Assembly: GCF_009812035.1 (NCBI RefSeq)
Contig: NZ_VZIZ01000006.1
Coordinates: 1 to 64,000 of the forward strand
Length of the DNA stretch: 64,000 bases
Origin: Psychrobacter nivimaris
GTDB taxonomy: Bacteria; Pseudomonadota; Gammaproteobacteria; Pseudomonadales; Moraxellaceae
Reading direction: 5' to 3'
Part shown: positions 1 through 8,377 of the stretch, one piece after another
Layout: each line of letters begins with the position of its first letter
Position numbering within the stretch: position 1 is the first letter of the stretch
Position numbers and translations under genes: made by a program
The notes under the pieces: model-generated
What the model was told of the DNA's origin: nothing
What the model saw: only the letters and a program-made list of their open reading frames with translations
Databases searched by the model: none

Positions 1-80
1 GATCGCATTAGTAAGCATTTAATCTAAATGGCAGTTACACAGAATCTGGGATGGGCTCGTCTACAATTAGTGAGCCTTTC

Positions 81-215
81 CTAATAAGTAGTCCCTTTCT
101 TAGCCTCAGCAATCAATTCATGAATCTTAGCACTTTCCTTTAGCACGCAAGAGTCACAAGCAGAAAGCCCCTCAGACTCTTGTTCTTTTTCCTGATCTTG
201 CTAGGCTCTCTCATC
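81..215 (-). pseudogene. Broken copy of the small charged-protein gene at 2979-3170
   Basis: The minus strand encodes a stretch ending in LKESAKIHELIAEA, nearly identical to the C-terminal half of the 63-aa protein at 2979-3170. The reading frame carries an in-frame TAG near 207-209, where the intact copy has a Lys codon. It has no start codon, because homology stops near base 215, and it ends AKKGTTY-stop instead of AQKRPKDE. It lies just beyond the tdh terminator, so tdh-kbl sits between this relic and the intact copy, both in the same orientation. The likeness is seen directly; decay of a duplicate is the inference. Confidence 0.7.
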
Positions 216-228
216 ACTCTTTAAAGTC

Positions 229-260
229 CAAAAAAAACGGCACTGAAATCAGTGCCGTTT
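229..260 (-). terminator. Intrinsic terminator of tdh
   Basis: A perfect 10-bp stem (AACGGCACTG / CAGTGCCGTT) with a 3-nt loop is followed on the minus strand by a run of eight T. It lies about 60 bp past the tdh stop codon. Confidence 0.85.
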
Positions 261-318
261 TACAAGTCGTGACAATGTACACCCTAACCATGGCTGATCA
301 AATGCTGAATCGCCAAAA

Positions 319-1344
319 TCAATCCCAGCTTAAAATCACCTTACCGCATTGTCCACTTTCCATGATATCAAAGCCTTCTTGGAAGTCATCAATGTGCATG
401 CGATGGGTAATGATTGGCGACAGATCAATACCGCTAATCAGCATTTGCTCCATCTGATACCACGTCTCCCACATCTCACGCCCATAGATACCTTTTAGGG
501 TTAACGCTTTAAAGATAATCTTGCTCCAATCCACCGTGGTGGTGTTAGGCAAAATGCCCAAGAGCGCAATTTTAGAGCCGTTATACATGTTAGTAATCAT
601 CGAATCAAAGGCCTGAGGCGAGCCTGACATTTCAAGTCCGATATCGAAGCCGTGCATTTTTAACGTATCGATAGCGCCTTCGATGGTTTCACCTTTGGCT
701 GGGTTGATGGTCATCGTCGCGCCCATTTTTTTGGCAAGCTCTAGGCGATAATCGCTGATATCACTGACCACAATATTACGCGCTCCTGCAAATCGGCAAA
801 TCGCCGTTGCCATTGACCCAATCAGCCCCGCACCCGTGATTAGAACATCTTCACCCAGTACAGGGAATGAAAGGGCAGTATGCGTGGCATTGCCAAAAGG
901 GTCCATAATAGCGGCCATCTCATCGCTGATACGTTCATCGAGTTTGATGACATTATCGGCAGGTATCACCAAATATTCGGCAAACGCGCCATCGCGGTCA
1001 ACGCCCACGCCGATGGTGTTTTCGCACACATGTAGCTTACCGCGGCGGCAGTTACGGCAATGCCCACAAGCAATATGCCCTTCGCCTGTGACTCGATCAC
1101 CTACTTCAAGATGCTTGACGCCATCGCCCATTTCACTAATGACACCGACATATTCATGTCCGATGATCATTGGCGTGTTTATGGTTTTTTGTGACCATTC
1201 ATCCCACTTATAAATGTGCAAATCTGTGCCACAGATGGCGGTTTTTTTAATTTTTATTTTAACGTCATTGATGCCGACCGTTGGTTCTGGCATGTCTTGC
1301 ATCCAGATGCCTTTTTCGGCATGAGCTTTAACCAGTGCTTTCAT
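319..1344 (-). CDS. tdh: L-threonine 3-dehydrogenase
   Basis: Oxidises L-threonine to 2-amino-3-ketobutyrate with NAD+, the first step of threonine breakdown to glycine and acetyl-CoA; cytosolic. The 341-aa length is normal for this zinc alcohol-dehydrogenase family. Visible motifs are the catalytic zinc cysteine in CGTD (C38), GHE at 62-64, four structural-zinc cysteines at 93, 96, 99 and 107, and the nucleotide-binding loop TGAGLIGS. kbl, encoding the next enzyme, lies immediately upstream on the same strand with a 63-bp gap, so the two probably form a kbl-tdh operon closed by the terminator at 229-260. Confidence 0.95.
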   Translation of the reverse strand: MKALVKAHAEKGIWMQDMPEPTVGINDVKIKIKKTAICGTDLHIYKWDEWSQKTINTPMIIGHEYVGVISEMGDGVKHLEVGDRVTGEGHIACGHCRNCRRGKLHVCENTIGVGVDRDGAFAEYLVIPADNVIKLDERISDEMAAIMDPFGNATHTALSFPVLGEDVLITGAGLIGSMATAICRFAGARNIVVSDISDYRLELAKKMGATMTINPAKGETIEGAIDTLKMHGFDIGLEMSGSPQAFDSMITNMYNGSKIALLGILPNTTTVDWSKIIFKALTLKGIYGREMWETWYQMEQMLISGIDLSPIITHRMHIDDFQEGFDIMESGQCGKVILSWD

Positions 1345-1407
1345 ACTTTTCTCTTATTTAACGGTGTTGTACTTAAGGGTTGAATCTAGATAAATATCGA
1401 GCGACGC

Positions 1408-2598
1408 TTAATCAATCACCTTCATTTGCTTGGCGACTTTGATAAAGGCGGCGATACACTGGTCGAGCTGCTCGCGAGTATGGGCGGCAGAGAGCTGCAC
1501 ACGAATGCGAGCCTCATTTTTGGGTACGACAGGATAGAAGAAACCAATCACATAAATGCCTTCTTCAAGCAGTGCGTCTGCCATCTGTTGCGAGACGTTG
1601 GCGTCATAGAGCATCACCGCACAGATGGCCGATTCGGTAGGCTTGATATCGAAGCCCGCATCTTGCATTTGCTTGACAAAATAAGCGGTATTTTCATGCA
1701 GTTTGTCTTGTAGGGTATTGTCCTCTGCTAGCATCTCAAATGCTTTTAACCCAGCGGCCGCGATCATAGGCGGAATGGAGTTTGAAAACAGATACGGGCG
1801 TGAGCGTTGACGCAGCATCTCAACCATTTCTTTTTTACCCGTCGTAAAGCCGCCAATCGCACCGCCAAATGCCTTGCCCAAGGTACCCGTGATCAGCTCA
1901 ATATCACCACGTAGATCAAACAATTCAGTCACGCCGCCACCCGTGCGACCGACCACACCTGCTGAATGACACTCGTCAATCATGACCATGGCATCGTATT
2001 TTTGTGCCAACGCATAAATCTCATCCATCGGTGCCACATTACCATCCATTGAAAACACGGCATCGGTGACAATTAAACGAAAACGCTGTGCTTGCGCCGC
2101 TTGCAATTGCGTTTCTAAATCTTGCATATCCGCATTGGCATAGCGATAACGCGCAGCTTTACACAGGCGTACACCATCGATGATTGAGGCATGGTTTAAC
2201 GAATCAGAAATAATGGCATCTTCGCTGGTCAGTAGTGGCTCAAAGACACCGCCATTGGCATCGAAACAGGCCGCATAAAGAATCGTGTCTTCGGTATTAA
2301 AAAATTGAGAAATCGCTGCCTCTAATCGTTTATGCAAATCTTGCGTACCACAAATAAAACGTACCGATGACATGCCATAACCTGAGTCTTCAATGGCTTG
2401 GGTAGCCGCCTTTTTAATCTCAGGATGGTCAGACAATCCAAGGTAATTATTGGCACAGAAATTCAGCATTTCACGGCCATCGGCGATCTTGATGAGCGCA
2501 TCTTGCGGAGAGGTGATAACGCGCTCGTTTTTATACAGCCCTGCCTCGCGTATATCACTGATTTCTTGTTGTAGGTGTTTTTGAAAGGCTTGATACAT
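1408..2598 (-). CDS. kbl: Glycine C-acetyltransferase (2-amino-3-ketobutyrate CoA ligase)
   Basis: A PLP enzyme that cleaves 2-amino-3-ketobutyrate with CoA to glycine and acetyl-CoA, coupled to Tdh. The alpha-oxoamine synthase signature TLGKAFGG carries the PLP lysine, and DECHSAG and SDSLNHASIIDG are also present. I start at MYQAF because AAAGGAATATTT precedes that ATG, giving 396 aa, the usual family length. The in-frame ATG 33 bp upstream (2631) has no comparable ribosome site. It is the first gene of a probable kbl-tdh operon. Confidence 0.94.
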   Translation of the reverse strand: MYQAFQKHLQQEISDIREAGLYKNERVITSPQDALIKIADGREMLNFCANNYLGLSDHPEIKKAATQAIEDSGYGMSSVRFICGTQDLHKRLEAAISQFFNTEDTILYAACFDANGGVFEPLLTSEDAIISDSLNHASIIDGVRLCKAARYRYANADMQDLETQLQAAQAQRFRLIVTDAVFSMDGNVAPMDEIYALAQKYDAMVMIDECHSAGVVGRTGGGVTELFDLRGDIELITGTLGKAFGGAIGGFTTGKKEMVEMLRQRSRPYLFSNSIPPMIAAAGLKAFEMLAEDNTLQDKLHENTAYFVKQMQDAGFDIKPTESAICAVMLYDANVSQQMADALLEEGIYVIGFFYPVVPKNEARIRVQLSAAHTREQLDQCIAAFIKVAKQMKVID

Positions 2599-2978
2599 AA
2601 ATATTCCTTTTTTAGTATTATTGGTGTTCATTTGATAATAGAGATATTGGGACTGGTAATAGAACTAAGCTATCAAAAGCCGCGCATCATCCTAGTCATC
2701 ATTAAAATCAACGATAAAACCAAAGATGCGGGAAGCCAATGAGATGGTGCGAGCAGTGATACTATCTATAACCCTGTGAGCGGTGATTTTATCATTAGCC
2801 TATCGCAATAAATAGCCTAAATAGTTGGTAGATAGGCCTTCTTTTATAAAGTGATATAGTGCTGTTTAGTTGTGGTATTGGTTTCATAGCGGCTTAGCTA
2901 TGTCTCAAAACATAAGACATCAACTTGCGCATCTTTATCATCTTGAGTGGTAAGCATTGATAAGTACTGTCTATCCAG
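2599..2978. other. Intergenic, nothing coding seen
   Basis: This 380-bp stretch separates kbl from the small charged-protein gene. It must hold the kbl promoter. No convincing ORF, hairpin or repeat was recognised. Confidence 0.5.
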
Positions 2979-3170
2979 TTATTCATCTTTGGGACGCTTC
3001 TGAGCCTCAGCGATCAACTCATGAATCTTGGCGCTTTCCTTTAGCACACAAGCATCATAAGCAGAAAGCGGCTCAGGTTCTTGCTCCTCTTTCTTTTCCT
3101 GCTCTTGCTTGGCTTTTTCTTCTAGATACTTTTGTAGATTGTCTTGCTCATCTTTTTGAGAATTATTCAT
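2979..3170 (-). CDS. Small highly charged hypothetical protein
   Basis: A 63-aa protein of unknown function. The first half is Lys/Glu/Gln-rich and probably helical or coiled-coil; the second half carries CVLKESAKIHELIAEAQKR. It has no signal peptide or membrane segment. GGAG lies 10 nt before the ATG. The reality of the gene is supported by a second, decayed copy at 81-215 that preserves the C-terminal half. It sits between kbl and the amidase gene on the same strand, with only 29 bp to the amidase stop. Confidence 0.65.
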   Translation of the reverse strand: MNNSQKDEQDNLQKYLEEKAKQEQEKKEEQEPEPLSAYDACVLKESAKIHELIAEAQKRPKDE

Positions 3171-3199
3171 GGCTTATGTCTCCTGATAGTCTGTATTCT

Positions 3200-4075
3200 T
3201 TAATAAAAATCATCCCGACCAGCATACTTCTTATTTAGCGCTTGCAATATCGCATAGGTCTCGCTATCCATATGACCCGTTGGCTGCTGCGCTCTAAAGT
3301 GCAGCTGAAACGCATAGACGACATCACGACTGGCTTTGTCCCACGTATCGGTATCGTTGATTTGATAGCCGTATTTGCGAAACGCTTGCTTAATTTCAGG
3401 TATCGTGGCCGACGCAAATCCATCTTGATTCATAAAGAACTGCTTATCAAATTCATCATACCAAGCGCCGATACCGTAATCGAAATACAGTCTCTCCCAC
3501 GGAAATTTGGCACCGGGGTCTATCTTGCGCGAGGGTGCCATATCGGAGTGACCGATGATATTCTTTGGTGAGATGTCATAGCGTGTGGCGATATCTTGCA
3601 CCAGTTGTGCGACTTTTTTAATCTGCAATTCATCAAATGCCACATAGTGCGCATAAGGATGATAATCGAGCGTGCCATTTTTTAGCGCGTCTCGATATTC
3701 AGGCTTGATACCGCTATTGACAATCTCGATACCGATAGAGGTATCGTTTAATATCGTCCGTCCTGCAAAGCCGCCATCACCTGCATGCCATGCGCGCTCG
3801 CTCTCTGGTACTAGGTTATAGATTTTATCGTCATCATTGTCTAATACCAGATAGTGCGCGCTCACATTGCCCGTGGTCAATGTCTTTATCGAGCGTTCAT
3901 TATCTGAGACTGTATAGTGCAAGACGATGGTTTTGACGCGCTCGCTTTTGCCAGTAGCTTGGTAGGTTTTACTATCCACAATGTAGCTGTCAGTAGTGGC
4001 TACTGGAGAGGTAGTCGTGACGCAGCCAACCAACGGCAGTGTTAGGCCAAACGCTAAGAAACTATTTTTTACCAT
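3200..4075 (-). CDS. amiD: N-acetylmuramoyl-L-alanine amidase, AmiD-like lipoprotein
   Basis: A zinc amidase predicted to cut the amide bond between MurNAc and L-Ala in murein or anhydro-muropeptides. The N-terminal signal ends in the lipobox LVGC (C18), so it is probably an outer-membrane-anchored periplasmic lipoprotein. The Amidase_2 core shows zinc ligands in VLHYTVSD (H53), IIGHSD and KIDPG, matching the H/H/D set of E. coli AmiD. A C-terminal peptidoglycan-binding-like region (about 215-285) follows, as in AmiD. The length of 291 aa is slightly above the E. coli homologue. Confidence 0.85.
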   Translation of the reverse strand: MVKNSFLAFGLTLPLVGCVTTTSPVATTDSYIVDSKTYQATGKSERVKTIVLHYTVSDNERSIKTLTTGNVSAHYLVLDNDDDKIYNLVPESERAWHAGDGGFAGRTILNDTSIGIEIVNSGIKPEYRDALKNGTLDYHPYAHYVAFDELQIKKVAQLVQDIATRYDISPKNIIGHSDMAPSRKIDPGAKFPWERLYFDYGIGAWYDEFDKQFFMNQDGFASATIPEIKQAFRKYGYQINDTDTWDKASRDVVYAFQLHFRAQQPTGHMDSETYAILQALNKKYAGRDDFY

Positions 4076-4169
4076 GAAGTGCTCTGTACGGGAAAGTTAC
4101 GGTTATAGCATCGTTTGCATTTGATGCTGCTGGTGTTTATTTCGCTCGACAGCTAAATGCTGCTGGTCG

Positions 4170-5528
4170 TTAATTAGGATTGAGGTTAGGGTTAACCGCG
4201 ATTTTTTTATAACCAATCGCCCCGAACAGAATAAAAAGCCCTAGCAAGACATAAGCGTTGAACGACAGCGCTGCTGGTGAAAATGGTAGCAGCAATAGCG
4301 ATATAAAGACCACACTGATTAATACAGAGAGATAATTTAGCAAACCCGCTTGTTTCTTTTTTCGCTCATTGATGAGGTCGGCGGTCGTGACATAAGCAAA
4401 GCCAACGGTTATACCCAAGGACGCCATTGTCACGATATCGAGTAGATAATTTCTACCTAGCCAAGGAGAGAGTAGGCACACCAAGCATATCAATATAACG
4501 GTCTTTTGCTTACTAAATTGGTTGTGTTTATCTGTAAATATACTAGGCAATAATGACGTGTCGCCCATAGATTCTAAGAGCTTGACCGATGACAATATAA
4601 AGCCATTGATACCGCTCATTATCGAGCCAATCATAGCGATCGATAGCAGCCAAATGCCGATGCTACCAATCCGATTGTCTATGCCTTCACCCGTTGCCCA
4701 GTGGCTGTCTTTGATCGCTTGATAGTCAAAGCTCATGTTTAGCGCGGTAAAGTAGTTGATCAAAAAGTAAAATAACACACCAGCGATGAGTGAAATTAGG
4801 ATAATACTTTTGGTCTTGGTTTTTGAATCGCTAATGGCTTTTGAAATCTGCGGTGTGGTCTCAAAACCAACATACGCCCACGGCATAACGGCCAAGATAG
4901 GTAACCATGCCAGACTGGTAATAGAGCTGCTAGACATGTCAGTTGGCAAAAATGCTTGGCTCGTTGGTGTCATCCAAAGCGAGGCAAAGAACAGCGCGGT
5001 GACTGATAGAATCATAAAGAGGGCGATATAGAGTTGGATTTTTGCGCCGACTCGTACGCCTTTTAGATTGATATAACTGAACAGAATAATAGCCGCGCTG
5101 CATAAGAACACTTCACTAGCGTAGACTTCCCAACCAGCAATCGTATACAGATAGCCTAATTGTAAGCCGCTAGGTAACAGATAGCGCAGTAGCAAGGCGA
5201 CAGCTGATATATTGAGCGCGATAATAGAAATATAGCCTATCGTGACGCCCCAACCATAAATATAAGCATGCTTGCGATTGATGTATTTTTCAATCCAATA
5301 GATACCGCCTGACTCGTTCTCTGGCGTTTGGGTCAGCAAATTAATATAGGCACGTGCAACCATATAGATGGCTAAAGTACCGATAATAATAGCAACAGAA
5401 GAGCCTAATAGCTGTGACTGCGGCAAAAACAAATCGCCTGGCATGACATAGGCACCCCAGCCGATAATCGCACCAACGCTAATCGCTATCGCTTGTAGGT
5501 AGCTGATACTTTCCGTCTTTTCACTCAT
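4170..5528 (-). CDS. APC-family amino acid permease
   Basis: An integral membrane transporter of the amino acid-polyamine-organocation superfamily with about 12 hydrophobic segments. The first helix carries SVGAIIGWGAYVMPGDLF, the unwound G-rich substrate-binding motif of TM1, and a later segment holds PWAYVGFE, typical of TM6. The substrate cannot be read from sequence. I start at MSEKTES (5528) because AAGGAG lies 6 nt upstream; an earlier in-frame start at 5549 would add MIVKEHS. The protein is 452 aa. It is probably transcribed alone. Confidence 0.83.
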   Translation of the reverse strand: MSEKTESISYLQAIAISVGAIIGWGAYVMPGDLFLPQSQLLGSSVAIIIGTLAIYMVARAYINLLTQTPENESGGIYWIEKYINRKHAYIYGWGVTIGYISIIALNISAVALLLRYLLPSGLQLGYLYTIAGWEVYASEVFLCSAAIILFSYINLKGVRVGAKIQLYIALFMILSVTALFFASLWMTPTSQAFLPTDMSSSSITSLAWLPILAVMPWAYVGFETTPQISKAISDSKTKTKSIILISLIAGVLFYFLINYFTALNMSFDYQAIKDSHWATGEGIDNRIGSIGIWLLSIAMIGSIMSGINGFILSSVKLLESMGDTSLLPSIFTDKHNQFSKQKTVILICLVCLLSPWLGRNYLLDIVTMASLGITVGFAYVTTADLINERKKKQAGLLNYLSVLISVVFISLLLLPFSPAALSFNAYVLLGLFILFGAIGYKKIAVNPNLNPN

Positions 5529-5685
5529 GGAATGCTCCTTCACGATCAAAGATGGAGGAGGAGAGAGTGTTTATTATGGAGCTGACATAGAACATGAGAA
5601 ACCTTGTGATGCCATTACGCAGGGTAGTGGCTATCTTTTATAAATAGAAAAGTCATATTAAAGGTTTTTGTTGAGTGTTACCTTT

Positions 5686-6465
5686 TCAATCCTGTTGGAT
5701 TTTCTTAGCCAGAACCTTTTTCCAACTGTCCTCTAAACAGTCAATCGCGAGCCACGGTTCAATCACATTGGCATCATATTTCTCTTTAGAGTTTGCCAGT
5801 TGCCACAGTGTCTCAAGTGTTGCAAACGAATAAGGGCGCTCAACCAAATACACCGGTAAATCAGCGTCTATAACGCCATCACGGACGACTTGGAAGTACC
5901 AACCAGAGATGCCTTGCTTGCTGACCCATGCCGCGATATTTGGTACTTTGGTAAATTGGCCAATTTGGTCGTTGATTTTGTAGCAGGGGCGTCGCGGTTG
6001 GACGATACGTAACTGAACGCTAGCATCATCATTACTAATGTCTTGATCGCTTTCAAAATGCCCACCATATTGAAAAACATCGCCAATACAAACCATAGAT
6101 TCGGTCATTTCAGGCAGACCATTGATAGCTTCAGTCGTAAGGTTTTCTCCTAGCGTACCGACGCGAACCTTTAAACTGAATTCTGCATTGATTCTTTCAT
6201 ATGTTGCAGGCGCTAGCTGATGCACGGCTTTGAGTGGGCCACCATGATGCTTGCGGTCAGCCTGTTCATCAGTGGTTAAGCCCATAAAGTTGACGGCGAC
6301 AGGAGATTTGATAGGTGCTTTATCAATGGCGCTCATTTCTTCACGAGCAAATGGCATAGACTTACCAGCGCGAACACAAGTGAGGGTAGCGATATGTAGG
6401 GGCAAGTCTTGGTTAAAGTCTGTTGAAGTTTGCTCAGGTGATGACGTGATCGATTCTGCGCTCAT
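5686..6465 (-). CDS. MOSC domain protein, YiiM-like
   Basis: A 259-aa protein with a MOSC (molybdenum cofactor sulfurase C-terminal) domain: DRKHHGGPLKAVHQ, GTLGENLTTE, IGDVFQ and the conserved cysteine in RRPCYKI. The C-terminal helical part (about 185-250) resembles the tail of YiiM, a molybdenum-cofactor enzyme that reduces N-hydroxylated compounds. Exact activity here is inferred from family only. The start is supported by AGGAA 5 nt before the ATG. About 20 residues precede the family core and have no recognisable motif. Confidence 0.8.
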   Translation of the reverse strand: MSAESITSSPEQTSTDFNQDLPLHIATLTCVRAGKSMPFAREEMSAIDKAPIKSPVAVNFMGLTTDEQADRKHHGGPLKAVHQLAPATYERINAEFSLKVRVGTLGENLTTEAINGLPEMTESMVCIGDVFQYGGHFESDQDISNDDASVQLRIVQPRRPCYKINDQIGQFTKVPNIAAWVSKQGISGWYFQVVRDGVIDADLPVYLVERPYSFATLETLWQLANSKEKYDANVIEPWLAIDCLEDSWKKVLAKKIQQD

Positions 6466-6600
6466 AAGGTTTCCTAATAGGTAAAATGAATAGGCTAAGG
6501 CGGCTTAATTTTAGCGGCTAATAAATACTAATATGAAATGAGCTTATCTGTACTCAATGATGTATCTGATTATACTGGTTCATCACCATAAAATTTACAT

Positions 6601-6635
6601 AAAAAAAGACCAGAATAAGTATTCTGGTCTTTTTG
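6601..6635. terminator. Hairpin terminator below rsfS
   Basis: AAAAGACCAGAATA pairs with TATTCTGGTCTTTT around a short loop. The minus strand ends in a run of T, 45 bp after the rsfS stop. The plus strand also has a T run, so it may work both ways. Confidence 0.85.
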
Positions 6636-6679
6636 GTGTAGCGTTTCTTAATTTTGAACAAATATCGTCACTGACAAGC

Positions 6680-7093
6680 TTATTTGTTTTTGTTACGACG
6701 ACCCGCAGTTTTCTTTTCGCGCGGCGTAGCAACCAGCTCAGCCAATTGCTCAGGTGATGACCATAGGCCTTCTAGGTCATAAAACTCACGTGCTTGTGGC
6801 GTCATCATGTGGACGACAACCGCGCCCAAATCGATCAACGTCCAATCAGAGTCGATGCCACCTTCACGGCCAAGTGGCATAAAACCAGCTTGCTTAGCTT
6901 CAGCGCCGACGCTATCAGCCATCGCACGTACATGACGCTTTGAGGTACCATCAGCGATGATGATGCGCTCTGTTACGTCAGTCAACTCTTCTACATTCAT
7001 TACAGTGATGTTCTTTGCTTTCATATCATCTAGAGCGCTTTGTACTAGGGTCAAGCATTCTGTTAGGCGTTCTGCAGTCATGGTGTTGGTCAT
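6680..7093 (-). CDS. rsfS: Ribosomal silencing factor RsfS
   Basis: RsfS binds ribosomal protein uL14 and blocks subunit joining when nutrients run low. Conserved family parts are visible: ALDDMKAKNITVMNVEELTD, ADGTSKRHVRAMAD, GREGGIDSDWTLIDLGAVVVHMM and FYDLEGLW. I start at MTNTM (137 aa); an ORF start 75 bp further upstream has no support. The C-terminus extends past the family core with a basic tail rich in Lys and Arg. nadD lies directly upstream on the same strand, the classical nadD-rsfS pairing. Confidence 0.92.
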   Translation of the reverse strand: MTNTMTAERLTECLTLVQSALDDMKAKNITVMNVEELTDVTERIIIADGTSKRHVRAMADSVGAEAKQAGFMPLGREGGIDSDWTLIDLGAVVVHMMTPQAREFYDLEGLWSSPEQLAELVATPREKKTAGRRNKNK

Positions 7094-7224
7094 AAATTTT
7101 AATCTCTTGAATCGTAAATATGTAAAATAAAGGGGTAAAACGTCAATTTGTCTTATCCGACTGATCATATGTCGTCAGTCACGCATAGAGACAGGATAGG
7201 CAAAATGACATAGATAAGGCGATT

Positions 7225-8157
7225 TTAACGGAATTGAACAGCAGAATATAGCTGATGGGCGATAATATAGTGATAAACAGCAGGATTTAGCCATTTAGCT
7301 AATGGATTAGATTCAGTATTGCTAATGATATCATTTATTGATGCTATAGATGCGATTTGCCGTTGAGCGACTGGCATTTTATTTGTTTGATTGTCTAGTT
7401 TCAGTAGCTGCTCGCGTATTTGTGTGCTTGATACCGCAGTAATAGGTCGCGAATCTATATAAATGCGTCCTTGAATGGCGTTTTTCAAGTCAGTGTTATT
7501 TGAATTTAAGCTATTTGTCGAGTGTTGAATAGTTGGTGTTAGCAGCTCGATAGGTGAGTCTATTATATGGGGCTGCAATGACGATGGTAATTGCGTTTTT
7601 AAGAAAGCAATATCTTGTACGGTCGCTGTATTATTTTTAGAAGAGATAATACTGTCAGAAAATTTTTCGCTAACACCATCACTCACATCGGTACTGCTCT
7701 GACGATTAAACACCCATAGATTGACATGGTCAGTGAGACGTAAGCCATCTTTCCATTTATCCAAACTATGGGCGCTGTCCATACCCATGATAAATATCAA
7801 ACTGTCATTAGGATATTGTTGTCTTAATGTGCGTACGCTGTTGATCGTATAGACTGGCGGCGCTTGCCACAGTTCCAGCTCATTTATCTGTATCGGCGTA
7901 TTCTCTGTCGCTAGTTTTAGCATGTTTAAGCGATGGCTAGGGTCTGTACTTTGTGTCTTAAATGGCGAGCGTGCATTGGGTAATAAGGACACATGCAGTG
8001 TGCGCTGTAGCTGCGTTGCAATTGGTAGTAGGTGCTGATAGACAGACATCGCTACTTCTAAATGACCGTTATGTACTGGATCGAACGAGCCGCCAAGATA
8101 AGCACGAATGGCAGGTTCAGGTGTTTTCTCTTGAGGGCTGTTGCTCGTCTTTGGCAT
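7225..8157 (-). CDS. nadD: Nicotinate-nucleotide adenylyltransferase with a large insertion
   Basis: Adenylates nicotinic acid mononucleotide in NAD synthesis. Motifs present are GGSFDPVHNGH (22-32), NARSPFK, FIMGMDSAHSLDKWKDG and the C-terminal SSTQIR (about 243-248), so both halves of the active site are intact. At 310 aa it is about 100 residues longer than typical NadD. The extra material lies mainly between residues 155 and 235 and is Ser/Asn/Thr-rich, with a further insertion after SSTQIR. It is followed by rsfS (131 bp gap). Confidence 0.88.
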   Translation of the reverse strand: MPKTSNSPQEKTPEPAIRAYLGGSFDPVHNGHLEVAMSVYQHLLPIATQLQRTLHVSLLPNARSPFKTQSTDPSHRLNMLKLATENTPIQINELELWQAPPVYTINSVRTLRQQYPNDSLIFIMGMDSAHSLDKWKDGLRLTDHVNLWVFNRQSSTDVSDGVSEKFSDSIISSKNNTATVQDIAFLKTQLPSSLQPHIIDSPIELLTPTIQHSTNSLNSNNTDLKNAIQGRIYIDSRPITAVSSTQIREQLLKLDNQTNKMPVAQRQIASIASINDIISNTESNPLAKWLNPAVYHYIIAHQLYSAVQFR

Positions 8158-8310
8158 AAATAAATGTATAAAAGCAGGTATGGCGCACGTGGTCGTTGAT
8201 GCACCTTGCTCTTTTACTGGCTGACCTTTTTAGGTTAAATAATTTGATGATAGCGCTATTGTAGAGGGCACGCGAGCATCTGTCACCATTGTCTGTCACC
8301 AAAGCACCAA

Positions 8311-8344
8311 TAAAAAACCGACCATCATAATGATAGTCGGCTTT
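8311..8344 (-). terminator. Terminator of pta
   Basis: CCGACCATCA pairs with TGATAGTCGG (one G-T wobble) and is followed by six T on the minus strand, 35 bp after the pta stop. Confidence 0.8.
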
Positions 8345-8377
8345 GTATAGAACTTTAATTAGCGAGTCTTATAGCGA

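Noticed and set aside
836-1213. 125-aa plus-strand ORF inside tdh
   Set aside because: Antisense of the dehydrogenase coding region; protein composition is not credible.
7225-8157. NadD as a frameshifted or fused gene
   Set aside because: Both catalytic motifs are in one continuous frame and the C-terminus is normal, so an in-frame insertion is the simpler reading.
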